Shown one piece after another: positions 63,823 through 64,000 of a DNA stretch of 64,000 nucleotides. The DNA is from Caballeronia sordidicola (lineage in GTDB: Bacteria; Pseudomonadota; Gammaproteobacteria; Burkholderiales; Burkholderiaceae). A program made the translations under genes and the position numbers. Location: assembly GCF_001544455.2 (NCBI RefSeq), contig NZ_FCOC02000003.1, positions 124,001 through 188,000 on the forward strand, written 5' to 3'. The first letter of the stretch is position 1. Each line of letters opens with the position of its first letter. The notes beneath the pieces are model-generated. The model was not told the origin of the DNA. It made no database searches and was given only the letters and a program-made list of their open reading frames with translations.

Positions 63823-64000
63823 TTATTTCCACGCATACCGCAATCCAACCCACGCGCCACGCGGCGCACCGATCCCCAGGAATTGTTCGTTGACCGGGTT
63901 GGCGCCATCGAAGGTATGGTTCGGTCCATTGAAGAAATTCTGCCCAAGGATGGCGAAGCTTGCATAGTGCTTGTTGAGCAGGTTCGTTACGCTCGCGAAC
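63823..64000 (-). CDS. TonB-dependent receptor, C-terminal end only
   Basis: The 178 bases read on the minus strand give the last about 58 residues of an outer-membrane receptor: SVTNLLNKHYASFAILGQNF, then FNGPNHTFDGANPVNEQFLG, ending IGAPRGAWVGLRYAWK. The NLLNKHY block is the usual penultimate-strand signature of TonB receptors. The terminal residue is lysine rather than the more usual phenylalanine. The rest lies beyond the right edge. Its place beside the PQQ-associated genes suggests a metal or cofactor receptor, but the ligand cannot be seen. Confidence 0.82.
   Translation of the reverse strand, partial: FASVTNLLNKHYASFAILGQNFFNGPNHTFDGANPVNEQFLGIGAPRGAWVGLRYAWK

Noticed and set aside
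1..64000. CRISPR array, tRNA, rRNA, transposase or integrase
   Set aside because: No regularly spaced direct repeats, cloverleaf or mobile-element proteins were recognised by reading; a dedicated search (for example tRNA covariance models and insertion-sequence profiles) would be decisive.

Overview
The window is high-GC DNA with densely packed genes. The protein types (Gram-negative porin, DUF4148 protein, hopanoid genes arranged as in Burkholderia, many hybrid kinases) suggest a betaproteobacterium of the family Burkholderiaceae, probably Burkholderia, Paraburkholderia or Caballeronia. The genus is an inference; no rRNA or tRNA gene is visible to test it.

Layout. 1-9.9 kb: the start of a DUF4148 gene, a tiny secreted protein, an FMN reductase, a stress-type protein, a hybrid histidine kinase, a porin, and a three-gene iron-chelate ABC importer behind a probable Fur box. 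9.9-15.7 kb: an orphan OmpR-type regulator, then the tightly overlapping hopanoid operon hpnD-hpnE-shc-hpnG. 15.7-26.4 kb: an accessory metabolic block with three LysR regulators, an SDR, an MFS carrier with an SAF-domain oxidoreductase, and a fluoroacetate-dehalogenase-like hydrolase followed by a LeuC/LeuD pair. 26.5-41.4 kb: the second part of the hopanoid locus (mlaA, hpnN, hpnM, hpnH, ispH, hpnB, hpnA), interrupted by a TonB receptor/PiuC iron unit and a Phd/VapC toxin-antitoxin pair.

41.5-60.8 kb is a signalling region. It has a large GAF hybrid kinase with three receivers, a CheR methyltransferase, a receiver-less CheB methylesterase and a receiver-kinase in one transcription unit, with no chemoreceptor. 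After acylphosphatase and egtD come a PAS hybrid kinase, an EnvZ/OmpR-like pair, a second divergent OmpR-type regulator, two small secreted proteins, a second PDC hybrid kinase (paralogue of the one at 2.9-5.2 kb), a lytic transglycosylase and a diguanylate cyclase. 61.0-64.0 kb: a yybP-ykoY manganese riboswitch ahead of mntP, then a DUF2380/DUF3280-type protein, a PQQ-associated beta-propeller and the end of a TonB receptor, which looks like the edge of a PQQ/lanthanide-related locus.

How it fits together. Squalene is made and cyclised by HpnD, HpnE and Shc. HpnH, HpnG, HpnA and HpnB extend the hopanoid side chain, IspH supplies isoprenoid precursor, and HpnN, HpnM and MlaA are envelope lipid-transport proteins. 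HpnC, needed with HpnD and HpnE in the known squalene route, is not in the window. Many long open frames antisense to real genes are high-GC shadows and were left out.
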